A DNA stretch of 64,000 nt from Pleurostoma richardsiae (Eukaryota > Ascomycota > Sordariomycetes > Calosphaeriales > Pleurostomataceae): the NCBI GenBank assembly GCA_030052745.1, contig JANBVO010000007.1:62001-126000 (forward strand). Reading direction: 5' to 3'. The notes under the pieces are model-generated. The model ran no database searches. It worked only from the letters and a program-made list of their open reading frames with translations, and was not told the DNA's origin. The first letter of the stretch is position 1. Every line of letters starts with the position of its first letter. Below, in pieces: positions 11,685-22,600 of the stretch. The position numbers were made by a program, and so were the translations under genes.

Positions 11685-12577
11685 TCAAGACTCATTAAAA
11701 TCATCATGTTTCTTCTGCCCTGTATGCTTGGTCGCAATCTCAGTCGCCATCTCCTTCGCATCCGCATTCATCTGCTCGAGATGCTCGCCCAAGTAAGGTG
11801 GTAGCGTTTGCATTGTGTTGAACGGACCAGGTACAGGCTCTCCCAGCGCGGTATAGACGGGGATCACGCCAGTCCACACTCTGTCCACGAGTTCCTTGTC
11901 GTCGGTGTCGATCTCCTTTTCGTCCCCAGGCATGGTGGGCCCGGTTCTAACCTTGGCACTCCCAGTAGTGATTTTGACCTTCAGGATACTTGTGCTTTGC
12001 ATTTCAGCCCCCGTCGGCGGGACGCGCGTGTTGGCCCAGCGGTCAGGCACAACGCTGTTGGTGATGAGCTCCATGGCATAGAGCTTCTCGGAGGCATCGG
12101 AAACAATTGTGGCGTAGCCGAACAAGACTGCTGAGCGATAGTTGTAGTTATGCGAGTACGGAGTGAGTGTGAGGACAAGCCCGTCGACATGACTTGCCGT
12201 CACAGTGACTGGGAGCCCGTCTTCTCCCTCGTGCGCCCGCGACGTGGACTTTCGAGACATGTTCATGATGCGCGAGGAGACATAACCGTGTATGTACAAG
12301 TCCAGGGGATCACCTTCGTCTGCGCTGGGCCTTGTGAACGATCCCATCTGCCCAATCATGGGGAGCGTCATTGGGAACGGCGAGCCTGGGACTATGAAAG
12401 CGACATTCACGAGCGGGCTAGAGTTGATGATCTGATGTATTGTCTCTAGCTCATAGCAGGCTTGGCCATAGTCAGCATGTGTGCGCCTAGCTTGCGTTCA
12501 AATACCTCACCTTGGTGGTTATATCTATTCACAGTGCTATATGCTTGTTTCGGATATTCAAGGTCGTGGGAAGGCAT
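11685..12577 (-). CDS. FMN-binding split-barrel protein (NimA / PPOX-like)
   Basis: Two exons: 12577-12511 and 12460-11685, 280 aa. Exon 1 gives the family's N-terminal signature YPKQAYSTVNRYNHQ. The 50-nt intron (donor GTGAGG, branch GCTGAC) joins it to ETIHQIINSSPLVNVAFIV. Later landmarks are LDLYIHGYVSSRIMN, the PVTVTASHVDGLVLT strand, HNYNYRSAVLFGYA and NSVVPDRWANTR, matching flavin-nucleotide-binding proteins related to NimA 5-nitroimidazole reductases and pyridoxamine-phosphate-oxidase-like folds. It is probably cytosolic and flavin- or heme-binding; the substrate is unknown. The C terminus (from about residue 225) is a polar fungal extension. Confidence 0.88.
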
Positions 12578-13827
12578 TGCTAACAAGATATAATGCTGTC
12601 TGTCTAGGAGGAGAACAGGTAGGGAGTATAATACCGGTACTATCGTGCCCCCGAGGTGCAGAGAACTGAGAACCGCGCTCCTAACTCTCAAACCTCCACC
12701 ACTTGCAACTCTTATGTATGTTAATGTACCCAGGGCACCTTCAGCCACAATTTGCTCCCAAGACCTTGTTATCTCGGATTAGCTCTCAATTACACGACAT
12801 CTCATAGGCTAGAGATAGAAGGACTCGATAGTCCCACGGTGCCAGGCTGGTAGTCTCAGTTACCCGTCCTGTACTAACTGCTCTTGGCATGTAGTTCCGA
12901 TCGGTATCTGCAACGGACGATTTCTTGTAGAGCCAGCAAACTCCAAGAGGAATATTTCATGAGCATTTCTGTTCGTGAGCGGTTGCTGGCGCTAATGGGA
13001 TATGGAGAACATCCCGCCTCTCTCCGTCCACAAGCGAAGTTCCCGTGATCTTCCGGCTCCCACATAAAGGTATTGCTCTCCTCCTCAGGCAAGAGGCCTT
13101 TTCCGATCTCTCCACATGATCCCTCTAGCATCCGCAATATTCTATGGGTTTTATGACTCTTAGACGCATATGAAGTTGTTGAGCAAGCGGACAAGCCTTG
13201 CGATCAAGCCCTCTGAGCAGTTGCCGAGCAAGATGAGGTAATCTACAAAAGAGCTGGCCCGCTCGTGCCGGTCAGTCCAATTCGATCTTTAATCATAGAA
13301 AGGGTTCGTAGGTGGAAGTAAGACGGGAATCGTACAATGCCGCCAAACTCTTACTAGCCGTGTCTAACTTTCACTAACCCGAAACGAAGTAACAAAGCTA
13401 GGCTCAACTACCTTTTCTCATCAGGTACCTACATACGTCTATCGGGTCATTCGTAGGGCGTTTTCTGATGGTAGGCTTTAGATATCTGAATTGGAGTCCC
13501 CGAGAATGACAGGGACGAAGCGACAGATCCTCCAGAGCAGGCCATACCTGTGTAGATGCCGGAATACTAGAGCGCCTCGGAGGGCCATGCGTTAAGGCGC
13601 TGTGAACTGGCGAGTATACGTGCTACTCCCAATATAACATTCCCGGTTCAGCAATTGCGCGCGCCAGGCTTGGCAGGAGAATGAGTCGTGCTACAAGAAT
13701 CCAACCAGATCCATCGGACGTAAGATGTATCTAAAGAGCCATCTTCCTCAACGCGGACTTCCTTGTAGTCCAATACGCACATCTTTTCATTTTCATGTAG
13801 CTGTGAGGATCGTGTGAGTCCATCCAA
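12578..13827. other. Gene-free stretch
   Basis: Only short, low-quality open frames are present (for example 12874-13194 minus), none with recognisable protein features. No repeat structure was noticed. Confidence 0.5.
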
Positions 13828-14686
13828 ATGCATCTCCCAGGTCTATCGTAGGTGACCTTGAGCATACTGCTTCTGCCCAGGACTATTCGCGCAGCATGCT
13901 TAATAGTTGATAGGTCAGACCCGACGGATGGCTCCATTGCACTCTACAACTGCTCAGCAAGCGCGAGCGCATACTGCGCAAAGAACAAAGGAAATCGATC
14001 CGACATCGGCCTCACATCCGGGCTCTGTCTTGCTCAAGACAACGTATTCAAAGGCTTCATTTACCCCAACGGCTGCACAGATAAGACGGGAGAGTCAAGC
14101 GAGTGCCCCAGCTTCTGCCCGGACCGTACGTTCGACCTCCCGTGTATTACAGGGTAGGATCTACTAGACACTCACCTTCTCCCTTAGAGTCGAATAACCG
14201 GGCTGGCGGATCACCTGTGGCATCGTGGAACATCCCGCAGTGGCACCCTTGGACTTACTATTGCCGCCCAACTAGCACAACCTTGAACTGCTGCGGCAAC
14301 CAGACAACCTAGTCACTAACTTGGGCTTTGTTCCTGATACAACAGGAGCGAAAAACACTGTGACCCCTACCGTCACGGCAACAGCTGGTGCGGCTCAAAC
14401 CGCCCGGCTGAATTCGACCGCGGAATGCCAAGACAACTCACGGGTTGTCGGTGGTGCCGCCGGCGTCGCTCTCGGTGCAGCACTCCTCGCCGCCTTAGAT
14501 GCGCTCGCGTTTGTGTGCATTCGGCGTCCAAAACAAGCCATAGCCACGGACCCGACCGAAGGGTTCTCAGGTTACGCGCCCTCTATGTTGCACGCTCAGG
14601 GATACATGCCAGGTTATTCTCCGGCGCCAGTTGGATTTCCGACGACCCCAGCAGCATACTTAGACGCGTCCACGTACGCAACGTAG
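13828..14686 (+). pseudogene. Cys-rich single-pass membrane protein, broken
   Basis: The remains follow a common fungal plan: hydrophobic leader, Cys-rich ectodomain, Ser/Thr-rich stalk, one transmembrane span and a Pro/Tyr-rich tail. From the ATG at 13828 the leader (VTLSILLLP) is interrupted by TAG at 13849. The ectodomain runs through LYNCSASASAYCAKNKGN, TSGLC, NGCTD and CPSFCPD to a donor at 14126. A 62-nt intron (14126-14187) restores frame into SWNIPQWHPWTYYC and NCCGNQ. A frame change near 14300 then leads to NLGFVPDTTGAKNT, the span VVGGAAGVALGAALLAALDA and the tail to the stop at 14686. One nonsense codon plus one frame change argue for decay; an unusual gene model is the alternative. 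Confidence 0.6.
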
Positions 14687-15416
14687 CAGAGATCGGCGTA
14701 AGAGCTTCAGGCGGCTGGCTACGTGCATGAGGTGTCGGGCAGTCAGGTATGCATCTCCGTACGCCACACCAATAGACGCGGGGAATGACAGGCGATTGCC
14801 TCAGGTCTCTACGTATCCTGCTGGGGAGGGAAACGTTCTGATTTCGACATGAGATATGGCGTCGCATACATTATCTATTCAGGATATTCTTGCTGGCCAT
14901 GCCTCGAACTGTGTTGTGTTAAAGAGCTGTGCAACTTAGTGGCATCTTGAGGGTACGAATACGCAGCCGCGCGAATCACCATCGAAGCCAGGCAAGAGAA
15001 CTGGGGCGTTGGTGGGGTTCGCGAGTTTGTGGATGCAGCATGCAGTGGCAGAGTGGTTTCGGACCTGCCGTGAAGGATTGTAGTCACATCTAGTGCCCCC
15101 TGGATCAGCAGGGCTGAGAAGACCGATGCAGTGAGAACGCGGGGCCTAAATAAAGAAGATCTAAGCAAATCATCGATCCAGCGTCTCTTACGGGCTCAGC
15201 TGTACAGTAACCACGCCACGCCCTGAAGGACCCAACCGTAGCACTGCCACACTGTTGGCACCCCTGCGAACATCTATCGATCCTTGTGCTCCAGGTACAA
15301 AATAGCTTGCCCTTGACGACAATAAGGCCTCGATGAAGCAAGACGGCCAACGGTAGACAGGTCGCGTCGTCTAGATCCATCTATCAACCATCGACGTGAG
15401 GACACAGAAAAAGAGA
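14687..15416. other. Gene-free stretch
   Basis: A minus-strand frame at 14875-15168 begins with a leader-like hydrophobic stretch but has no ATG and no recognisable downstream sequence. Nothing else was seen. Confidence 0.45.
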
Positions 15417-16283
15417 ATGGGCGATATCAAAGGCCCGGTCAAGGTGGAAGAGGCTCCCCCGCCCTTTGAGGCCGCCTCGTCGTCTGTTCCCGCAGCCGGC
15501 CCCTCGAGCCAGGCCGTTTTCCGCACACGCTTTGCATGCATAACGCTGAACATGACTGACCGCATCCGATTCATCAACTTTCCTCCCTCTGACGTGGAAA
15601 TCCTTCGCGATCATGTGCAGCGCGCCTGGCAAAAGGGCATCCAGGACTTCCGCACGTACGGCCAGGCCAAGGAGATCAAGCTCAACGGCAACCCCTGGCG
15701 AAGCGATTTCTCGGGCTCCGACGGCGCGCGTCGGCTGGTGCGCAAGCTGCTCGAGGCGCTGTACGACATGGGCTGGGTGCTACAGGCCGCGATAGACCTG
15801 AGCAAGAAGGAGAGTGACAAAGGTCTGCTGTTCAAGGGCACGAAAGGGCGGCTTTGCCTTGTGCCGGGCTAACATTTGCCGCCAGACTCGCTCATATTCC
15901 GCTACCAATCCCCGCCTCCGCCGCCGTGTGAGTGGCTTAGCATCTCCTTCGACCGTAGTGATCGGCTGAGAATTTCGGATCCACCTTCATCAGACCTGGC
16001 CGCCACCGTCGTCAGTGCGTTCGGGCAGACTGTATCTAAAGACGAGCGCAAACCGGGATACTTTGAGATAAAGTTCCACGGCTATCCCTGGTATCCTTCC
16101 GGTGAGGAGACGGTCAAAACGCGGATGATGGTCGTGAGGCTCCTAGAAGTTCTGGAGTCGTTTGGCTACACCCTCTACGCGAGCATTGATCAGACGAATG
16201 GGCCGGAGGGAGAGGAGTCGGATGTACTGGTCGTGCACAAGCAGAAGAACTGGGTACCGGGCATGCCTATCTGGCATCGCTGA
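15417..16283 (+). CDS. Two-domain repeat protein of unknown function
   Basis: Best model: 15417-15822 joined to 15886-16283, 267 aa, with ATG at 15417. The two halves are copies of one roughly 110-residue module. Copy 1 runs from FACITLNMTDRIRFI through KEIKLNGNPWRSD to LLEALYDMGWVLQAAIDL. Copy 2 runs from WLSISFDRSDRLRIS through FEIKFHGYPWYPS to LLEVLESFGYTLYASIDQ. Both share the K-N/H-G-x-PW and L-L-E-x-L-x-x-x-G cores. An in-frame TAA at 15870 between the copies is best explained by an intron (15823-15885) with a perfect GCTAAC branch and CCAG acceptor but a weak GTCTGC donor; GTGACA at 15814 is an alternative donor. The module recurs in many fungal hypothetical proteins; its role is unknown. 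Confidence 0.7.
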
Positions 16284-17579
16284 CGCTTTAGCTCATCGTT
16301 GTTCGTCGTTCTGGATGAGATGTTGTACTTATAGCAGTGTTTAGAAATTTCAATAGCCGCCGACTTTGGGCCGAACGGAACGTGCACTGAAAGAGGTGAC
16401 TGCGGGATCTGCTACGGTACCATTCTCATTGCATCATAATATTTCCACAGGTCAGCCGTGGACAAAATTATGCGATCCTCAAGACATTGCGCGTAGCAGC
16501 ACAAACAGGCCCTCCTCCAACCGAGTATCGATGAATTGACAAGACCTTCATCGTTGTGACGGAAGGGCAGATTGTGGATAGCGTCCCCATCAACAGAGCT
16601 AACACCCTACTCATTTTTCACGCCTAACTTGTACGTGAGAAGGTATGTATGTGTGCTGCTAGGCTATCGAATCAGAGCAGGACGAGCGGGATGGCACTAT
16701 TAGCAGACCGCAAGGAACCACTGCGCCGTCGTGATTCGCCAACCATGCGTGCGGCCCACCATCCACGGGGCAAGTGGACATGATGCACTTGAATCGACGT
16801 GGCGATACAAATTCGGATTGTTTGGTCAATGTTTAAACCTACGGAGTACTGCAAGGGCCGGGGTGGCCCCTGAAGTAGGCTATGAAGCCCTATAAGCTTC
16901 AGTGTTTCTATAATCCTCCTACTACACCTACCCATGTAGCACTTACAATGTCGGACCGCCTACAGTCCTAGACCACCCATCAAGTTGGTACAACGCTTGC
17001 TACGCTAGGTAAGTAAGTGTCGGAGGATGGCAGGATATCTTAGTAGGTAAGTAGATGCTGGACACAGGAAAGTAGGGAAGGCCCCGGATTATGAACACTC
17101 CACGTACTACCCTTATACTACCCTTGATTCCAGGGCACGATGCGACACCGCCCGGCTATATTCTTCAACTATGGTCTATTGCCACAGAGGACCTTGGCAG
17201 TTCTGCTTCAGCATAAAACAACTTTCTTGAAGACCGCCCTCCTTACAGTTGGTCCGCTGCCTCTCCCTGCTTTAAAAGTGAGATTGCAGATTCGGTAGCC
17301 TGGAAGCCGTTCTGGTACCCTCAGCCTACAACTATCAATGAAGATCCTTGAGACCTCCCTCTAATTACCGGTAATATCCACGGTCGCTCGAAGAACTACG
17401 ACACGTAAATTAAAGAGAGCCTTATAGTCTGATGGTGCATTTTGCATTACATTCTTTGAATGATGTGAATTTGAATGATATTTCCGTTAGAAGTCACTGG
17501 ACTAACTCGTTGTTATAGTAGTTTCGCGAGAAGAGGCCGCTTGAGCATGGTTAAAGCTAGTAAGTCTCCAATAACGAAG
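16284..17579. other. Gene-free stretch upstream of tRNA-Leu
   Basis: No protein gene was recognised. There are several copies of a TAGGTAAGTAAG-like motif between 17000 and 17060, a low-complexity motif seen again in other gaps. Confidence 0.5.
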
Positions 17580-17733
17580 GGCAAGATGGCCGAGTTGGTT
17601 ATGGGTAAGCTACAAGTTTCTCCCGTTAGTCAGGTACATCCATTCTAACACGAATCAGCGCTAGGTTAAGGCACATCCTTAACAGTGTTTCCTAGTGGAG
17701 AAATCCGCGTGGGTTCAAGTCCCACTCTTGTCA
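17580..17733 (+). tRNA. tRNA-Leu(AAG), copy A, with two introns
   Basis: A type II tRNA folds after removing two segments. Acceptor GGCAAGA pairs with TCTTGTC (one G-U), discriminator A. The D stem GCC/GGC is split. The anticodon stem is CTAGG/CCTAG and the loop TTAAGGT has anticodon AAG at 17668-17670. A variable-arm hairpin and T arm GTGGG-TTCAAGT-CCCAC follow. The usual intron after nt 37 is 17672-17689 (18 nt), and its CCTTAA pairs with the anticodon loop. A second 54-nt insert, 17605-17658, lies between nt 24 and 25 and has a GTAAGC start, CTAAC and a TCAG end. The mature length is 82 nt. The A box (TGGCCGAGTTGG) and B box (GGTTCAAGTCC) are intact and a T6 Pol III terminator lies at 17742-17747. 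Confidence 0.93.
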
Positions 17734-19129
17734 GCTTTCAATTTTTTGCCAATACCCCTAGGTATGATGTGCGCCAAACTTTTTACTTCCAAAGTGAAGT
17801 CGGCAGTGATGACACACGTCCCGTATCATATAACTCCCTTCGCCAGTTCGGCTTCTACTCGATTAGAACATTAGAATCATCGTGCTTCTGACCAATGCAC
17901 CTACTTCATGATGACCTTGGTGAGGACCGGGGTTGGATTCATCTTGCGCCGACCCTATTTCTTTGAATCTTCTTACTACAGGGTCAGCTTCTTCAGCACT
18001 TGCATTGCTGGGTTGTTCATAGCCATATTATTTCTTTCATTCTTGTGGTGGATGTTCTGCCGCCTCGAAAATGTCGTCGAATCTATCCTGGTTGAGTGTC
18101 CCTGTCAAGTTGGTCTTCCACCTCGGACATACCGCAGACTCCCCACACCGCATTGGGGCCGCATCTCGTCTACATCATCTTTCCTTGGAACTTGCACGAA
18201 ATCCCGAGATCTTTCAGCCATTCCAGCGCTCTCCCCTGTTTGCGGAGAGTAAGATCCGGGAGTCCAGGACCTCATTGCCCAAGGTGATTAGAAGACGTTC
18301 AAGAAGATTCTTGAAGAGCGACGACTAGTACTCGACATCAACAGCACTGAAATCGTCTCAGATCCGGTGAGTGTCCAGGCTGGTGGAACACTTCTTCACG
18401 AGGCAGCAGGACGCAAGAACACTTAGCTCACAAAGCCTACACCATCACCTTCGCACTCTAATTTACGCTTTAACCAAGCTGCTGCCATCACGTCAATCTC
18501 GTGGTTGACTATGTGTGCACAGATTGTTTTCAGGAGTTCGTCCAGGGAAGTAGCTTTGACGATTCGCACAAAACAGGTCATAATCAAGATCACATTCACC
18601 GATTTGGCATAATAATTAGAATCTTATAGTCGCTTGATCTGATAGCCAAGAAGCTATCAAGTCGTCGCGTGTATGTCTTCTGGCAAGAAGCTGTATGAGA
18701 AGTTGGTAAACATCATTTGGCCGAAGAATGTGCAGGAGACGAGGCCTAGAACGACTCGTACCTAGAGGCTGCGGTCGAGTCGGCCGAGGCCCGCCGGGAA
18801 ACTGGTGCCGGTTTCTCCATCCTACGGAGCCGGCGGTCGCGGCGGCCGCACCGGGGATAAAGCGCAAGGTAGTAGGAGTTAATGGGGCTTGGCGGCATTC
18901 TCGTCTCCGTCCTAGGCTGCTGTCTCAGGATGGTACATAAATGGTGTTGATAGGTGTCGTAATGATGAACCTTTCTTGAGATACATAGGTAGCGTTCCGG
19001 TCGAAGGACAGCGGGAGGCGGTCTTCACACTTCAAGCATCTGAGTATATCACTGGCATTACTCAGTGCAATCTCACGAGGTGGTAGCTGTGGAGCGACGA
19101 AGCGCCGAACGGATAACTGTGCAACTGCT
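17734..19129. other. Gap with a possible gene relic
   Basis: Between 17908 and 18330 there is a plus-strand frame with one strong hydrophobic span (FIAILFLSFLWWMF) and, in the next frame, a helical-looking segment (LHHLSLELARNPEIFQPFQ). They could be the shell of a lost gene with at least one frame change, but I cannot name it. The rest (18400-19129) shows nothing supportable. Confidence 0.35.
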
Positions 19130-20241
19130 ATGGATGTTGTAAAGAGGCCTTTCAAGCTCCCTGCGGACGCCGTGTGGTTTAGTAAGACACTCGCGCACCC
19201 TGGCGCCTGGAGCAGCAGCTAACAAGCTCAGTCACCGGCTGCTCCTCTGGCATTGGTCTGGCTCTCGCGACACTTATCGCAACGCAGCACCCCTCAAACC
19301 GTCTCGTGGCCACGGCACGGAGCCCTGACGCCCTTAAGGCCCATCTACCCACGGGTGCCAACGTTCTCGTCCTCCCTCTCGATGTGACGTCGGCTGAATC
19401 TATATCTGCCGCCGTGGCAGCCGCGATCTCGGCCTTTGGGCGCCTCGACGTGTTGGTGAACAACGCCGGGTACGGCCTCATGGGCGACACGGAGGCGGCG
19501 ACAGACGATCAAGCTCGGAAGGTGGTGGAGACGGACTTCTGGGGCACGGCGCGGCTGACGGTGCACGCGATGCGGGTGATGCGGGAGGAGAACGCCAAGG
19601 GAGACGGCCCCCAGGGAGGCCTGGTGATGAACGTCACGAGCATGGGCGGGTTCGTGGGGTTCCCGGGGAACGCGTACTACCATGCAGCCAAGTTCGCGGT
19701 GGAGGGATTCACGGAGAGCGTGGCCAAGGAGGTACGACCGGAGTGGAACAGTGAGTATCTCCGCTCTCTTTGTTACTCAATCCTCGTAGACAGAGTGACA
19801 GCAGCTAGTGGAGGAGCGCAGGGGCGAGAAGACGGAATATAACATGATGACTAACGGTGACGGATAACAGTCCACTTCACGATCATCGAGCCCGGCGGCG
19901 TGCAGACTGACTTCCCGACAAGAAGCGCTGTCCGTACGGCGGTGCACCCCGCGTACGAGCTGCCAGACTCGCCCTCGCGGGTGCTAGACAAGTACGTCTC
20001 AACGCCAGAGACGCGGCAGACGTGGGCTCTACCGCAGAAGATCGCCGAGGGCATGTATGGAGTTGCGAGCCGGGGCGAAAGTATCCCGCTGCGGGTGCCA
20101 CTCGGCCCTGACGCGTGGACGTTCATGAAACTCGAGCTAGAAAACGTAGACAAGAACCTTGATGAGGTCAAAGAGCTGAGTCATAAGGTTGGGAACACAA
20201 ATCAAGTTGAGTCGTTGGAGTTCATGAGGAAGCAGGATTAA
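19130..20241 (+). CDS. Short-chain dehydrogenase/reductase
   Basis: Three exons: 19130-19181, 19232-19750 and 19871-20241, 313 aa. Joining exons 1 and 2 rebuilds AVWFITGCSSGIG, the Rossmann TGxxxGxG motif at residues 19-26. NNAG follows at 94-97, catalytic Ser154 in NVTSMGGF and the YxxxK pair Tyr167/Lys171 (YYHAAK). EPGGVQTDF after the second splice is the usual nicotinamide-side loop of classical SDRs. Intron 1 (50 nt) has branch GCTAAC; intron 2 is 120 nt. It is a cytosolic NAD(P)-dependent oxidoreductase closest to the fungal and bacterial oxidoreductase group related to 17-beta-hydroxysteroid dehydrogenases. The substrate cannot be read from sequence. Confidence 0.92.
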
Positions 20242-20573
20242 GAAGGCGATACGTATGTCTACCTAGGGACGCAGAAAAACCTGGCCCACCGCCCATCAAC
20301 TCGACGCGTGCTAGTCATATGTGTTGCCCCTTAGACTGTCAGCCTGTAGCAAGTGTCAAATTCCCGAGCCAAATATGCAGCCGTGAAGTAAGCAACAATG
20401 TCAATGCGGAGCCGTTCCGCGGCGACGACCGGTAGGAGAATCTAGGAGCCGAGATGGGCGAAGTTCAAGGGGCTGAGAGCTGCTGAGACAAGCCAATATC
20501 AGCCTTTGTGACATGTTGTGGCGAGTTGATATCGTGTTGAACACGGCCACTCAGCACTTGACGCCGCCCTTGC
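20242..20573. other. Intergenic region between convergent genes
   Basis: This short spacer lies between the 3' ends of the dehydrogenase (plus) and the aquaporin (minus). No feature was recognised. Confidence 0.5.
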
Positions 20574-21639
20574 TCAGACATGCGGCCCACGTGCAGCTCG
20601 CTGGGCTTCGATGACTGGGCCAGTATTGAAGGGGGTCGCAGGCACGCCCGTCACACTATGGGTAGGGGCGGCGTCAGGGTTGGCGATCTGGCCAGGGCGA
20701 GTCGGAGTGTCCTCACTGAACTGGTCATGCTTGATGGGAGGGGCGGGAGCAGCAGCACCGGGTTGCAGAGTTGACACACCTTCACCGGGGACCTTGTCGA
20801 CGTCTGGGCTGGCCGTCCCAAACTCCAGGATCTTAATGAATCCATAAAAGCCCGACGCGAGGAGAGCACCGAGAATTGGCCCAAGCCAGTAGATCCAGTG
20901 GTAGCCTGGGAAGCTGCGGGTCGCGACACAGGGCCCGAAGGATCGCGCAGGGTTGAGACTGCCGCCAGTGTAGTAGACGCCCCTGGTGACACGCGGGCAC
21001 ACGTCAGCAATCGGTAGAGAGAGGAGGTGCGGAATCCTGGTGAAGCCGAACTTACATCAACTCAGCGATGAAGAGAGCCAGGCCGATACACACGGGAGCG
21101 ACAAAGGTGGCTCGGTTCTTCTCGCCAGCGGTCATGAAGATGACGAAGACCAACTCGGCAGTGAGGAACATCTCCAGGAACAGGCCGCGGGCGATGGACA
21201 TGCCCGGCACCAAGACCGTCGACACGGCAAGAGGTCCAGGGAAGAGAGACGAAACCAGGGCTGCGGCACAGACGGCACCGAGGAGCTGGGCGACGATAAC
21301 GATAGCGGTGCGGAAGATGCTGGCAGAACCAGTGACGAGCATGGCGAAGGTCACGGCCGGGTTGAACTGGCCACCGCCGATACGAAAAAAGGCCCAGACA
21401 TTGACGGCAAGAGACAGACCAAATGCCAACGAGATGTAGAGCAGCTTGGCGGCGTTAGCATTTGTGTCGATGGGCTGCTCCCAGGCGGGAGCCGAGTTGA
21501 CGACGTTAGTGGCTCCGAAGGCAAACAGGAGGAACAGGAAAGTGCCAACGAACTCGCTGATGGTCGCGACGATGTGGTTCTTGATGGCTAGGGGAAGGCG
21601 ACGCGTCGCGGCGTGGCCCTGGTCACGAAAGCGGTCCAT
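20574..21639 (-). CDS. Aquaporin (MIP family)
   Basis: Exons 21639-21056 and 20982-20574, 330 aa. The channel signature is complete: first half-helix QFNPAVTFA (NPA at 93-95) and, after splicing, [11 protein letters not shown] (NPA at 205-207), with about six transmembrane helices ([30 protein letters not shown] and so on). The intron (GTAAGT donor, GCTGAC branch) rebuilds [16 protein letters not shown]. The start is the ATG at 21639 (MDRFRDQG); the open frame continues upstream without an ATG, so an additional 5' exon is possible. The C-terminal tail of about 90 residues is polar and proline-rich. By sequence it looks like an orthodox fungal water channel, not an aquaglyceroporin, but selectivity is inference. 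Confidence 0.93.
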
Positions 21640-22600
21640 GTCTTGGGCGGTATGAGATTTCACGAGGATGGCTTGGGCGATTGCCTGGTGTCGTGGATCG
21701 TCGAGGAGACTGGCTGGGCGGTCGGTCGAGAGACGCAACAGGACAGGATGTCTCGAACGGTGACGGCAGATGGATTAGGCAGCCAGAACTGCGGAAGAGA
21801 AGTTCCTTAGGCGCGAGGAGGAGTAGGAAGACAAACTGTCAAGGGTAGAACAGGGCTTTCTAGGGGCTGCTGCTGATGTCTGTAGGTGGATGAGAGGTCG
21901 CACTGAGGTGAAGACGGCGAGAAGGCGAGAAGACGAGACAGCTTGAGGAATAAATACGGCCGGTTGCTGCAGATCTTAGGTTGTAGGAAGTGGATAGGGT
22001 TAGGATGCGGATGCGGATGTGGATGTGGTAGGTGAGTCGGCGGGAAAAAGTGAGGCAGAGGCGAATCTGACGAGATTGACGGAGACACGAGAGCCGCTGG
22101 TGGTGACGGGGACGCGAATGGAGAAGGGCCACATCGGCGACGGGGGAGCACGCTGTGTACCGGCATCGGAAACGGAAACGGCAGATGAGCAGCTGCCAAG
22201 ACGGAGGACGTACGAGGTACAAACCTCCTTCCTCCCCTGCTCCCCTCTCCCCTTCCTCCCTTGCCTCCGGCGGCGACGGTGACGACAATGACGACGAACT
22301 CTCTCCCCAGTATCACGACCCGAGGAGGGCAGGTGCACCCTCGTCTCCCTAGGTGCCCGCCGGCCTTCTTCCCCGGTCGTCTCCAGAATAAAGCCGCAGC
22401 TGCACGAAGTCAGTACTGGCCTTCGGATGCCAGAGAATACACGCCGGTGTACGCTGTAAGCGCTTTGATGTCTTGATTGCTGGCGTTCGACTATGTTCGG
22501 GGGCGGGACCCTGAACATCACGGCCTTTGCCTCTGCCTCTGCCCCTGCCGGTATCGTTGCCGGTGCCTCATCGTCAGGGCTCAAGGAGAGACAAGGGGCA
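21640..22600. promoter_or_regulatory. Probable aquaporin 5' region with pyrimidine-rich tracts
   Basis: Directly upstream of the aquaporin, the minus strand is strongly CT-rich between about 21990 and 22290, with short repeated CATCCGCATC-type units near 22000-22030. Such tracts are common in promoters and 5' leaders of strongly expressed fungal genes. No defined operator can be named. Confidence 0.4.
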
